Of a stretch of DNA of 64,000 nucleotides, positions 45,050-56,025 are shown in pieces (within the stretch, counting starts at the first letter, position 1; each line of letters opens with the position of its first letter). The translations under genes were made by a program, and so were the position numbers. This DNA is from Alligator mississippiensis. Taxonomy: Eukaryota; Chordata; Crocodylia; Alligatoridae. The stretch is taken from positions 140,707,433 through 140,771,432 of the forward strand of contig NC_081824.1 of the NCBI RefSeq assembly GCF_030867095.1, written 5' to 3'. The notes under the pieces are model-generated. The model was given only the letters and a program-made list of their open reading frames with translations, had not been told where the DNA came from and ran no database searches.

Positions 45050-47871
45050 TGTCTGACACAGCAGTTGTTACCAAAAGGAGAATATGATTGTGTGTAACGC
45101 TATGAAAAGAGCAAGGAGGATTAAGAGAAAATAGAAATCCTGATATGTGACCTAAAAGAGGTTGCTAGAAATAGTAGTGCAAGCAGTGCCTGTGTAAGAG
45201 ATGGAATAGACACCAGACTAGAGAGTGTCCTTAGTAAAATGGAGGGATAAGCATTGGAGGCATCACTTCCAAAAGACCCATTGGGATTTCAGAGGAGACA
45301 TCAAATGTGCCAATAGTCCAGGAAGCAGGTAGAGTACAGTGTCTGCTTTTGGAGAATGGAAAAGACCAGTTTGCTTGTATAGTAAAGGGAAGTAATCAGA
45401 AGAGAGTAGGAGGAGGTTAAGAAAGAGAGGAAGGAGTGAAAGGTTAGAAATAGGGAAGAGATAGATTGAGAGGGCAAATGAAGGGGTTAGGGTGGAAAGA
45501 AGATGAGAAACCTTGTTATAGGAGAAGGTAATATAAAGGAGTGCAAGATGGCCCTGATAAATTTGGAATTAAAAGTGTCAGAGTGGTCTTGTTCATCTAC
45601 TTTTTGAAAAAGAAGCAAAATTTGCAGTGGAAGGAGAGCTACCATGTTTTTATAGTGTACCTAACCCATAATAAAATTTCAATAAAACTGAGTTAAAGAA
45701 CTCTCTTGTGACCTGAGCCACAACAAAACATTCTGCTGGGGAGCTATAGTTATGGTCTTAATAAAATTAAGGGAATGGGGGAAGGAGAGAGATTTCAGTG
45801 ACAAGCAGAAAGGCTAGTTCTTTAAAGAAAGAAAGAAAGAAAGAAAGAAAACTAAATTAAAAAAACAATGCTTTACAAAAAGCAGGTTAACTTGTTGGGG
45901 ACAGACATGGTATCCCATGAGGTTTTGGGCCTTGCCAGCCTCATTGTTTTCAGTGAATGTACATTTTTTCAAAACTTATGAAGTTGCCTATCTTCATTTC
46001 ATTCACATCCATGGTGTGTGACATCTAACTCTTGATGTTCTTTTAAGATGTGTTTATTGTAAGCACTACATCCCATATTAATTCATTTCCCTCCTGTATT
46101 CTCAGTGCAGCATAGCAGTACTTTTATTTTCATTTGTGTCTAGCTACTATCTGGGATGCACCAGCTCCTAGGGGAATTTCCCTTTCCCCCCTTAATTCCT
46201 ACTGATGAATATTTGTCATCTTATTCACAGAACATGGAATCTTCCTCCACAGTTGATTTGGCAGCCACAGAATCACTTGTTCCTTAAAGAGCTAAGCTGT
46301 CCCATTTGTATTTCTTTTCCCCTTCTGCTGCTGCTGCCCTCCCCTTCTCTTTTGTGGTAGTATGGCTACTGCAGAACAATTGTAAATTCTGGCAGCAGGA
46401 AAAAAGGCCTACTTCCTATTTGATGAGACTGAGAGTTTCCTTTGGAAAGTGGTAAAAGATCTCAGTCCTTTTTACATGATGGAAGAACTGATTGTGCCTA
46501 GGAAAACAGCAGCTCTGCAACTGATTGAAGGGAATGTCTGCTGTTTATGTTATTTCTCATTGACCATGGAGAAATTTGAACTTTAAGTGGCACAGCCTTT
46601 GCTTTGGGGGCATGCAGAAGAATTTCTTCTACAGCGTTGCCATCATTACATCCACGCCTTTGAAGGTTTGGGGCGAGGGGGAAATCACCTAAGTTCCCCT
46701 TCCATTTTTCCTGCATCAAAAGCCTTGTTACAGTGACCAATTCTATGTAATAAAGCGGGTTGAATGCAACTGCCTGAACCCAGAACCACCCTTTGGAATA
46801 GCTAGAGGGGATTGATTCAAGATACATAATGGAGCATCTATGCTTTAGTCCCGGAAACTGAGCAATAATCGCCTAAGGAGTTCTCTTGATCTTCATGTGA
46901 CAAATAATTGGCAACCCCACCCACCCCCAAATTTTTTTTCTCTGTAGTATTTCATTCAGTAGTAATGTGATTTACAAAGAGTCTGTTCACTTCTTTTAAG
47001 TTATTTTGTCTGTGTGTTTTTAGATGGGCATATTATTTTTAGGGTTGCTATTTTGATCCATGTTATGCCTTTTTTATTAAACATGTTGCCTTAAAAACAT
47101 GGTTCTGGTATACCAAGAGTTAAGGAATGAGTTTGGTTGTTTGTGGGTTTGGTTTTTTTTAAGTCCTCTATCTTTATATTTTTAATGTCTGGCTCTATTG
47201 CTGTTTCACTTGAAGCCTCTGTCATTATATCCTGTTCCTCCACTATTTGCATATGTGAGCTTAGAAGATGAAATGACACAGATGAAATGCCCATCACATT
47301 TTTACTGTACCATGTCTGCCAGCATTTATAAGTCACATATTAGGAACATAATTTTTTATGTCTTTGAAATACTGCCTTTGGATTTGGAGAGAGTGTGAGA
47401 ATTTTTTAAAAATTAAAGTCAACCTTATTTAAAATCGGGAAGTTGGCATTTTTACCTTTTATTTGAAGACCAGGTATGAGATCATGGTCTCACTGAATTC
47501 AGTGACAAAATTTCCATTGATTTCACTTAATTTGTTTAAGGATTTATCTTTAGATTAAGAAAATTTTAATTGTTAGCTCATTTTATACGTGGGTTATGGT
47601 GTATTCTCTATTGACTAACTTTTATATGCTAAAGTACCTGTCCTTCCATGCCATTGCAGGAATCTGCCAAATGTCGTTAAGGGGCTAGGAACACCTTTTA
47701 TGTAGGAGACTCACCAGTAGCATAGAGCTGGTTGAGTGACTAGCCTTACCTTCCTTGAAACCCTTAATATAAGGGTTGCTCAGGGGTGGGGAAGATGCTG
47801 CACTCCACAGATTACTGGTTACCCAAAGCTGTTAGGGAGTGATAAGCAGTAGAAACATAAGTTGCTTTTAC
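45050..47871. other. intergenic sequence, no gene seen
   Basis: Contains a (GAAA)n run at 45824-45851. A 109-codon minus frame at 46498-46827 shows no recognisable domain, composition bias or conserved splice context, and I leave it uncalled. Confidence 0.5.
45824..45851 (+). repeat. (GAAA)n microsatellite
   Basis: About seven uninterrupted tetranucleotide units. Confidence 0.95.
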
Positions 47872-47874
47872 TTA

Positions 47875-48307
47875 GGCCCCTGGCAGATGTTCAACTACAG
47901 GAACCAAGGAATGATCCCAACAATTTTGTCTTCTGCCATTTTACATATGTATGGCAGGCAGTGCAAGTGGGATTGGGGATCAGATATCAATTAGGTCCTC
48001 TTGCCAGTTCAGGGGCATCCTGGGATTGTGATTTGACTCCAATGCATCCCTGAGGCTGGGAGTGGCAGTCAGATAATTGGTACTCCCAATCTTGGGAACC
48101 CCAGTCAGATGATTTGTCTGTCCTTACCTTCGATTTAAGGTGTGATGGGAACCAGCCACAAAGTTATTGCATATATTTTGTGTAATAGCTTTGTGGCTTA
48201 TTCCTTGTGTTATCACGGCATTAATTGCATGGACATGTGGCTGGGTTACTACTAAAGATGTGATTAACTAGTTAATCATGTCTGAAGTGTAACATCTGCC
48301 AGGGGCC
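47875..48307. mobile_element. 433-bp MITE with TTA target duplication
   Basis: The left end GGCCCCTGGCAGATGTT and the right end AACATCTGCCAGGGGCC are perfect 17-bp inverted repeats. TTA flanks both (47872-47874 and 48308-48310). The TIR and the duplication suit a PIF/Harbinger-type non-autonomous element. Near the right side are palindromic words such as GATTAACTAGTTAATC. No ORF of interest. Confidence 0.88.
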
Positions 48308-48310
48308 TTA

Positions 48311-49858
48311 CAGTGGTGGCCACAAAGATTCCTGCTAAATACAGCAGGCCACCTTTCCCCAAGCTCCCGTCCTCCCCAATTCCTGTATCACACATGTGGG
48401 GGAAAAAAGGACCTTAAACTCAAGCTCTTAGTTTTCTAGTGCATTTTCAGTCACTACTCAAATCCACACCAGGACAGAACCTGTTGAAGCCTTCCATGGA
48501 TTTAGTCTCTAATATCCAAAAGCACCTTCTTGAGCCTCCAGTCAATTATGATGTGATTCAAGGCTTTGGCCTCGTTGGTTGAAGCCAAATAAACTTGAAA
48601 TTCAGACATTTCCTTTTAACGAGTGGTCTGCTAATTGGCATTGAGGTTTAAATATTTGAGTTTGTTAATTTCTCCCTCTCCCCAAATTATGTCTCAGAAA
48701 GATTCCCTGGTTGTTGCAGTCTATTAAATCAGACTTATCACGAAGGAAACATTTATTGATATCTTGAGAGACGTGTACGTCTAATTAAGGTTGTGTTACT
48801 GTGCATATTTTATATGAAAGCGAATGTTTCCAGCAATTTGACTTTAATCAGGTTTGAAGGGTCTTAATAAGTGTTTGGCAGATTTCTTTTCCTGGACTGA
48901 GGGAATGCACTGTATCAGTTTGCTAAATCACATCACTTACCACCATTTCAGGAAGTTCTGCTGCTGAAAGCAATATTTATTTTGTGGTTTCCCATATGGA
49001 AATTGTGATAGCTTATCCTACATGGACATTCTTGATGATGTGCTCTAAATCTTATGTATCCCAAGGAAGTTTGAGTATTTGTGAGGTGTTGGTTTGACAA
49101 TGTGGCTAGTCAATTATTTCAGTTATCTGTTACTTCAAGGCCTTATTCTAGTTTGCAGTATTATTACTAGAAACATAAGGATTCACTATTTATTAATGAA
49201 TCTAACTTAATAACAAATTTAACATTTAAAAATGCATTGAATTCCTTAAGAAGGATTCACCTTTTAATTTCTAGTTTATCATTCAAGGGTGGCTGCTAGA
49301 GGCAACATAAATTTGCACTTTCTTTCATGAATGGAATGCAAGCTTGCTCTTGCCTCATAGCGCTTCCTCTTTATACAGGCACAGCTGTCTTTCTGTCTTT
49401 CATTCCCTTTCTGCTTTTCACCCAAATTGACTGTTGCATATATAGCTACTACTGTGGAAGGGAAATGTCATCCCTGAGCACAGGGCCAGCAAAATCCCTG
49501 CTCAATTGCTTGAATTCTGCTTAAGCCCTATTTTAAGGATTTAAGCCTGTTTAATCGGTACATATGCATCTTGACCTTAAAGATGACTAAAATTATTACT
49601 GTAATAGGTAATGGTTGAAGAGAAGAATTTGTTATTTCCCTTTAAAAATGCTGCCACACAATTACTTAGTTGAATGTTTACATGTATTGGGTTTTTATTC
49701 TTATTATAGAACTCGGACTGGGCATGGGGTAAGGATTTGTTTGTTTATGTAATGAACTGTAACACCCCTGTCAAATATGAACACAATATATTTGCATCCC
49801 AATTCTGCTGTGAAGGGATACAGTAACCTTATAAGAATCTTTTGCACATTAAGCATTT
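48311..49858. other. repeat-free AT-rich stretch, possible conserved noncoding DNA
   Basis: From about 48550 to 49100 the sequence has the look of a noncoding regulatory element: TAATTAAGG, TTATTGATATC, GACTTTAATCAGG and AAATCACATCAC lie close together, and there is no transposon debris. This is impression, not proof. No coding frame was found. Confidence 0.35.
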
Positions 49859-49868
49859 CTATATTTAG

Positions 49869-50004
49869 GGAAGCAGTTGTAGCCGTGTTGGTCTAAGGAC
49901 ATAGGCAGACAAGGTTCTTTGGGTAAATCTGTTATCTTTTATTAGACCAGCTTATTAGTTGGTCTAATAAAAGATATCAGATTTACCCAAAGAACCTTGT
50001 CTGC
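49869..50004 (+). mobile_element. hairpin insertion with 10-bp target duplication
   Basis: CTATATTTAG flanks both sides (49859-49868 and 50005-50014). The 136-bp insert opens GGAAGCAGTTGTAGCCGTG and then folds almost perfectly on itself: GCAGACAAGGTTCTTTGGG with its continuation to TTTTATTAGACCAGC pairs with the inverse copy, ending AAGAACCTTGTCTGC, with a 4-base loop and very few mismatches. The same repeat family occurs at 36528. Penelope-like elements often leave such inverted partial copies with variable duplications, so that is my best guess. Confidence 0.75.
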
Positions 50005-50104
50005 CTATATTTAGAGGATGTATTTGTTCTTTGTAAGGTAACTAAAAATATCCCTTGCTTATCAAACTTTCATTGTTTTTTGCCAATCTCCTCTTGTTAT
50101 TAAA

Positions 50105-50400
50105 TTATTTGTATTACGGTAGCACCCTAAAGGCTCCAAGGCTCCAACTGAGACCTGGGACCATTGTAAAAGGTGCTACACAATTGGTCCCTACCCCAAA
50201 GATGTCATAATGAAAACAGACAAGACAAGTAAAATGTGTAAGCAAATAAATATCATTATTCCTATTATACAGATGGGGAACAGAGAGGCAGCATGATTAA
50301 GTGACTTGCCCAAGTTCATAGAGAAAGTCTGTGGTAAAACTAGGAATGGAAACCAGACCTTTAGTGTCCCATTCCAATAACTTAATCACAAGACCCTCTT
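50105..50400 (-). mobile_element. MIR-type CORE-SINE, about 300 bp
   Basis: On the plus strand it shows, in antisense MIR order, TTTGTATTACGGTAGCACCC, ACTGAGACCTGGGACCATTG, TACCCCAAAGATGTCATAAT, CAGATGGGGAACAGAGAGGC, AAGTGACTTGCCCAAG and AATGGAAACCAGACCTTTAG. This fuller form is common in turtles and crocodilians. The element is inactive and has many substitutions. Confidence 0.75.
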
Positions 50401-50404
50401 GTCT

Positions 50405-51125
50405 TTTTGTGACATTACTCCCTAGTAAAATTATTACAAAGGTGTAATAAGTGCGTCTTTTCTGGAGCAAATCTTCCTAAAATGTTAATACATTTTTCTT
50501 GTCTCTAGATTTGATGATACTTTTAACACTTTGTGAAAATCAAGGAGACAAATTAAAGAAAAGCAAGAAAAGATAACTGATTTAGAGATTAACTTTAAAA
50601 AAGCTCTAAAATTAGATCATGTAATTAGCACTCAGCTTATGAGCATCGACATTTGGTGGAATTACATTTATGCAAACAAATTCAGTTCACATAGTTTAGA
50701 AAGACTGAATGATCTTTTATAGAGGAACACAGCTTAAATTTGAGGTTTATATAAGCTTTCCTCATAAATTTACTCCCTCATGTTCAGCCGTTCTTCAAAA
50801 TCAAGAACACTCAATACTCCTATTCACAGCAAAATAGTATTCAGCCAAAAAAAAAAGTAGGAATGGTTATTAAAATGGCAAAGCAGCAATGATCATAAAT
50901 GACTGTATTAAGACTTAAGGCATACATATTCCTTAAATTGAAATTGTAGGCCTAAACAACTGTGTTCTGTACTTTTCTTAAGTTTTAAAAATATCTATGA
51001 AAGGTTTTTAGTTTTATTTCTTTTAAAACTCTGCTTTAGATGTAGCAGCCCAACTTTCATAAAATCACCCTACCTTTAAGTACCATGGTGCACATTATAT
51101 ATTGACAAAAATATGATGGAAATAG
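50405..51125. other. AT-rich spacer, no gene seen
   Basis: No recognisable coding frame or repeat end. Confidence 0.55.
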
Positions 51126-51129
51126 AGGC

Positions 51130-51566
51130 CAGATCCAGATGTGCCGGCACGTGCATTTCCCCAGGGACAAACAGCAACAGCACAATATGTACCGCTGCTA
51201 CTTGTCCTGGGGGAACAGCCATGCGCGTGCACTCTGGCGTGCAGCACATGGCCTCCCAGTAGCCTTACCTGGGGTTCTGGGGGCCTCTGAGGGCTCTAGC
51301 TGGGGTGATTTGGCAGCAGGGAGCCTGGCTGGCAGCTGGAATGTGGCTCGGGCTAGCCAGGCTCTGGTGTCAGGCGGTGCACACTGCTGCCACATGTGCC
51401 GTCCCACTTTTTTTAGGCATGGAGTTTTTTTTACACTAGCATCTCCTCGTGTCAACCCCCCACCCTCCCACTACATATTATCAGTGCGGGGAATGTGTGC
51501 ATGTGCAGTGCCTGTGGTGTGCAGCGCTGTATACTGCACATGCATGCTCATCTGGACATGACCAGA
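51130..51566. mobile_element. TIR element with GC-rich core
   Basis: The left end CAGATCCAGATGTGCCGGCA is the imperfect inverse of the right end: TGCATGCTCATCTGGACATG reads CATGTCCAGATGAGCATGCA on the other strand. The core is GC-rich. The 140-codon plus frame and 85-codon minus frame across it have no domains. Boundaries are accurate to about 10 bp. Superfamily unknown. Confidence 0.55.
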
Positions 51567-51833
51567 TCTTTTACAGATCCCTCTACACAGGAACTTGAAC
51601 TGTGAACAATCAACTGGAGTGTAGTGTGAAACTGCTGTTTGGGAAGAAGGAAGGGGACAAAAAGACAACTTGCCATTTTGAAACTGGAAAAAAAACAAAT
51701 CATATACTAAAAAAATCAAACATCTATTATAACTTTATTTTATTTCAGAAAATATTTTTGTTCTGATTTATGTGCGTTTGCCTAGTGTATCTAGAGATGA
51801 TTGCATAATAGTTCAAAATACAGTCTTACACTT

Positions 51834-52035
51834 GTGTATTGTGTATTGTGTATTGTGTGTGGTGGGGTGGGGTGTTTGTGTGGAATGTGGGTATGGTGGG
51901 TGGGTATGTAGTTGGGATGGGGGTGTGTGGGAGAGTGTGAGTGTGTGAGTATAGTAGGGGTGGGAGTGTGTGTGGAGGGTGTGGGTGTGTTAGGGGGTAT
52001 GGTGGGAGTGTGTGTGTGGGGTGTGGGTGTAGGGT
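51834..52035 (+). repeat. GT-rich simple-sequence region
   Basis: Begins with GTGTATT units and becomes an irregular mixture of GTGTGTGGG, GGTGTGGGTGT and GGTATGG. It is a strand-asymmetric, nearly C-free stretch of about 200 bp that could form G-rich secondary structure. It immediately precedes the minisatellite. Confidence 0.9.
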
Positions 52036-52079
52036 AAGCTGTGGGGGGTCCTCAGAGTTCCTGGAGTGTGTGAGTCCCT

Positions 52080-52540
52080 GGATCTACATGTGGTGGCAGT
52101 GAATACATAGCATACAGCTTCCCACACTCCCACTTGAGTCCCCAGCTGTATGTGGGGCCAGCCCCACCCCAGCCGAATAGTGCTCCCTCCCATCCCCAGC
52201 TGTACATGGTGGCAGGGGGTGGGGCCAGCTCCACCTGGCCCCATAGAGTGCAGCTCCCACCCTAGCCCCCTGGTACAGGTGGCAGTAGCATGCAGGGCCA
52301 GCTCCACCCAGCTCTGTAATATGCAGTTCCTGCCCAAGTCCCCAGCCACACATGGTGGTAGTGTCCAGGGCCAGCCTAGCCCCACAGTGCGCAGCTCCTG
52401 CAGTCTCACCTGTCCCCAGTCCTACGTGGTAGCACCATGCAGGGTCAACCCCACAGCGTGCAAGTCCTGTGCTCCTGTAGCATATGAGGACAGCCCTGCT
52501 TGGCCCCATAGCATGCAGCTCCCTGTACTCCCAACCCTTT
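52080..52540 (+). repeat. degenerate minisatellite, unit about 55-75 bp, six units
   Basis: Units begin at words like CCCCAGCTGTACATGGTGGC, found near 52140, 52195, 52266, 52339, 52415 and 52473. They continue with GGGCCAGCTCCACC, then GGCCCCATAG and GTGCAGCTCC. The unit length varies because of internal deletions. ORFs on both strands (up to 179 codons) repeat the same peptide and are products of the array, not genes. Confidence 0.8.
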
Positions 52541-53062
52541 TACCCCAGCGGGAGTCCCTGACCCAGTTGGGCCCTTACCTGAATTCCCATGCTTGCAGGA
52601 AGGCAGGCTGGGAACAGCCACAGGATGGCCAGGCCACAAGGAAACCAGTTCCTTTGATTCTTTATGTTCCTCACCAGGTAAGCAAGTAAGGGAAAGGCCC
52701 CAAATGCTGAAAACCTTACTTAATGGAGTAGTTTTGGATAGCACTGTGATTGGCTTCTTTATAAATGTCAATTCAGCTGACTTTCTTACCATACATAAGT
52801 AAGGATTTGCATTTGGATCTTAATTAATAACTTCTTTTGATTCAGGAGAGTGAAAAATCTGTTCCTTGCTTGCTTTTGAAGGAAGATTGCAGAACAGAAG
52901 AGAATTAGTAGGCAAGTTTATGGCCTTGGCTGCAAAATTCAGTGAAACTGGTATTTCAGAATCTTGGTTTATTGTGTAAAGATTATGCAATATTAAGTGC
53001 ACAACCCTCTGGTTTGACTCTATATGTGAATGTGTGTGTGAATAAACCAGCAGTAATTAGTA

Positions 53063-53612
53063 GGTGTGTCTACACACGCATTTACTGCATATATAGTAAG
53101 TGCTTTTTAGGCAGGCATCTACATGTGCAGCCTTTAAAGTGCAATAGCACTGTGCGTGGACTGTCTTGGGACTAAAGTCAGTACCAAGTCAGTCCACACA
53201 CACACTGTTACTGCAGAGTAAGGTGTCTACACGTGCATTATTGTATGGTAACTAATTGGGCATAAATTTGATACGTGCATCATGCATAAATTGGGTGTAA
53301 ATTTGATACCTGCATCATTGTTAGTCAGTGAGGTAAATTTAATCCCAAGGACCACACTGGGCACGTCTACACGTGCACATTTACTGCACAGTAATTTAAG
53401 TTACTGTGCAGTAACTGCAAATGACTGTGCAGTAACTATGGTGACTTACATGATGCAGGTATCAAATTTATGCCCAAGGCGGTGTAAGTCACCTTAGTTA
53501 CTGTGCAGTACAGGTGTGCACATGTAGACGTATGTTCATACTACACAGTAATTTTTGGTTACTGCGCAGTAACCTAAATTACTGTGCAGTTAATGTGACA
53601 TGTAGACACACC
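53063..53612. mobile_element. palindromic MITE cluster (TCTACACGTGCA family)
   Basis: The outer ends GGTGTGTCTACACACGCA and TGACATGTAGACACACC are inverted, with TA just outside each. Inside is a second inverted pair, GCACGTCTACACGTGCAC (53361) with GTGCACATGTAGACGTA (about 53517-53533). Many TTACTGCGCAGTAA-like words lie between. A third head, AGGTGTCTACACGTGCATTA, is at 53221. The region seems to be several copies of one MITE inserted in each other. Related sequence is at 62700-62935. Confidence 0.7.
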
Positions 53613-53791
53613 TAGTGTGTTGTACTTGGCACTAAATTTACCTCAGTGACTAATAATGGATTAAAAAGTATCCAAATGTATCTTTTTACTATAGCAATAA
53701 ATGGATAACAAACAACAAATGAAAACCTGACAAGGTAGACATTAAAAACCACTATATATGTGTATATCTATATATTATACACATACATTAT

Positions 53792-54916
53792 TAGGGAGTG
53801 TACTAATAAAGATTTTCTTGGCTGATATTGATGGCTGATTGTTAACTAGTCATATTGACCAATACCGATCTGATAGCCAATTTACAGGAATGCAGCCCAG
53901 CAGCTTGAAGAGCAACATCCTGCCAGTAAGTCTGTGGGGGAAGAAGGGTCATGGGGCAGAGGGCAGATCGAGGTCAGGGATGGGGGTAGGTGCCACCCAG
54001 CCAGAGCAGTGAATGTGACCCAAGAGCAGAGCACAGGATGAAGTGGTGGGTGGTTCGTCCAGGGAATGTGGGAAGGATGGGGAGGGGTGGGTGGCTCCCC
54101 GCTGCTGCACACACACTTGTGGGAGGCATGTGGCCCCCTGGATTTGTGCGTTGGGCAAAGGTGGGCTGCCCACTGCAGGCTTAGGGCCAGGGGCTATGCC
54201 AGCCTCTTCTCGGTGGAGGGGCTGGGCTGAAGCTGTGCTTGGGTAGGGTGGGCTCAGCAGGAGCAGAGTGCAGTGCCCCAAGCAAGGGGCAGTGATGGGG
54301 AGGTTTGGAGGGCTATAACCATCCCAAAAATCCCTGTAGCCTCCCCCATATCTGCCACCTGTCCTATGCCGCTGAGGCCACCCCGTCCCACCAGCTCCCT
54401 TTTGCCGCTGAGGCCACCCCGTCCCACCAGCTCCGAGTGCAGCTCTGGCCCAGACCCTCCACTAGGAAGAGGCTGGCACAGCCCTTGGCCCTGACCCTGC
54501 AGTGGGCAACCCACCCTCGCCCTGTGCACAGGTCCAGGGGGCACATGCCCCTCATGCCTCCCTCAGGGGGCCACACAGCGCCACCCTTTCATGCCCCCCA
54601 GACGAGCCACCCATGGCTCCATCCCATACCCCACCCCAGTTAGGCAGTGTCTGCCCCTGCCCCATTCCTTCCCCAACCATGGGAGGCCTTGATCTGCGCC
54701 CCCCCCCATCCCTTCCCCCCACAGACTTACCGGCAGGATGCCGCTCTCCAAGCAGCTGGGCTACATTCCTGGCCATGTGCATACTGTGGCTGCACATGTA
54801 CATGAGGCATTTATTGGTGACATTATCAGCTGAAAAAAAGCTGATTGCCAAGTAATGTTAATTTTCCTATTATTGGTGCTGATCTGATATGCAACTGATA
54901 TATTGGTGCACCTCTA
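53792..54916. mobile_element. 1.1-kb hAT-type element with GC-rich core
   Basis: Flanks are TACATTAT (53784-53791) and TACAATAT (54917-54924), an 8-bp duplication with one mismatch. The ends TAGGGAGTGTACTAATA and, inverted, TAGAGGTGCACCAATATATC resemble the hAT family whose ends read GAGGTGCACCGATATATCGG. About 60 bp at the core edge are also inverted (AGGAATGCAGCCCAGCAGCT at 53887 and its complement AGCAGCTGGGCTACATTCCT at 54750). The core is GC-rich and holds no gene; ORFs of up to 117 codons occur on both strands. Confidence 0.82.
54367..54438 (+). repeat. 36-bp tandem duplication in hAT core
   Basis: TGCCGCTGAGGCCACCCCGT followed by CCCACCAGCTCC occurs at 54367 and again at 54403, nearly identical. 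Confidence 0.92.
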
Positions 54917-54924
54917 TACAATAT

Positions 54925-55930
54925 ATTGTTCCTTGGTGGCAAATAAGCTGCAAGCAAGCTTCACTGTTTCTGAGACCTTCTTGTACTCTGAATCTGTAAA
55001 AGGGAAACAGAAAACCCCCCAAAATTAAAAACCAGCTGTCTGAACACCTTTACTCAGTTTCAGGTCTTAATGCTTGGTCCTTGATGTTAGTGCCTGAAAC
55101 TCCAACTTATGCAGAATCCACCACCACCCTCTTACTGAAGCTTTTCAAACGTCTAAGAGCTGCTCTAAGTGCAGATTGAATCCATCTGCTCTGCAGCCTC
55201 TGGATGAATCCAATGCACTTGTGCTCTATTTCTTTTTCCCAGGAGGCGCTGAGAGCAAGATACATGTTTCTCTGGTTGAAAAAAAAGTTAGTAAAATTCC
55301 CCTCAACCTCTTTCAGTTCCTGGATCTCTAGACAGATTTGTTACTCCTCTGGCAGCAGGAGCCAGGGCTCACCCTGCCCTGATCAGTCAGGGGGGTTTAT
55401 TTCTTTTTAAAAGAACAGTCCATTTCATTCAACCAAACCCTGTCCCCCTTCCCAAAGGATACCCACAGAACATACCCCTCTGGGCCCCAGCTACCACAAC
55501 CCAACTCTCAAACCTGGTTGCTGAGATTATATTTACTCCCTTTGACCTCAATGGTTCACCCAATACGGCTGTCAGCCACCACGTTTCCCCACTAAGCATG
55601 CTCAAGAGGATCTCATTGACCTCACCAAGTTGGATGCATTCTGAAACATTCTTTCCTACAGTACAAGGGGTTACAATAGGCTGTTTGCATTTTCTTCTCC
55701 TGGAAGCAGAGGTGGTTATAGCAGGCTGTAGACCTGTCACTGCAAATGGCTCTTGCAGGATAGAAGCAAGAAATAAATTGTCCTTCCCATTTCAAATTCT
55801 ATATAAGAATTTTGAGCTGTTAAAGCAGGACCTCTATCATGTAGACCTGTTGGCCTAGACAAGACTTTCCAAATCCTCAGGATTGTGACCCCTTTCCATC
55901 CAAACTGGTGAGACCTCAAAGGAAGACAGA
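54925..55930. other. intergenic sequence, no gene seen
   Basis: Moderately pyrimidine-rich, with frames of up to 103 codons lacking domains. No transposon end recognised. Confidence 0.5.
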
Positions 55931-55934
55931 TTAT

Positions 55935-56025
55935 GGTAAAGTACTGGATTGGGAGTCAGTCAATGTGATTTCAATTTCTTGCTCTGCCCCCAACTTCCTG
56001 TGTGACCTTGGGTAAGTTGCATTGG
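55935..56025 (+). mobile_element. MIR/CORE-SINE fragment
   Basis: GGATTGGGAGTCAGTCAATG, TTTCTTGCTCTGCCCCCAAC, then TTCCTGTGTGACCTTGGG and TAAGTTGC is the central MIR region in order on the plus strand. Confidence 0.75.

Noticed and set aside
46498..46827. 109-codon minus-strand frame as a host gene
   Set aside because: No domain, no recognisable splice sites with coding continuation, and a length expected by chance.
51834..52035. Telomere-like G-rich array
   Set aside because: The units are irregular and not TTAGGG. It is better described as GT-rich simple sequence.
52080..52540. CRISPR-like array
   Set aside because: Repeats are degenerate, have no unique spacers of constant length, and the DNA is vertebrate.
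52084..52689. Frames of 139-179 codons across the minisatellite
   Set aside because: The peptides simply repeat with the DNA units and occur on both strands.
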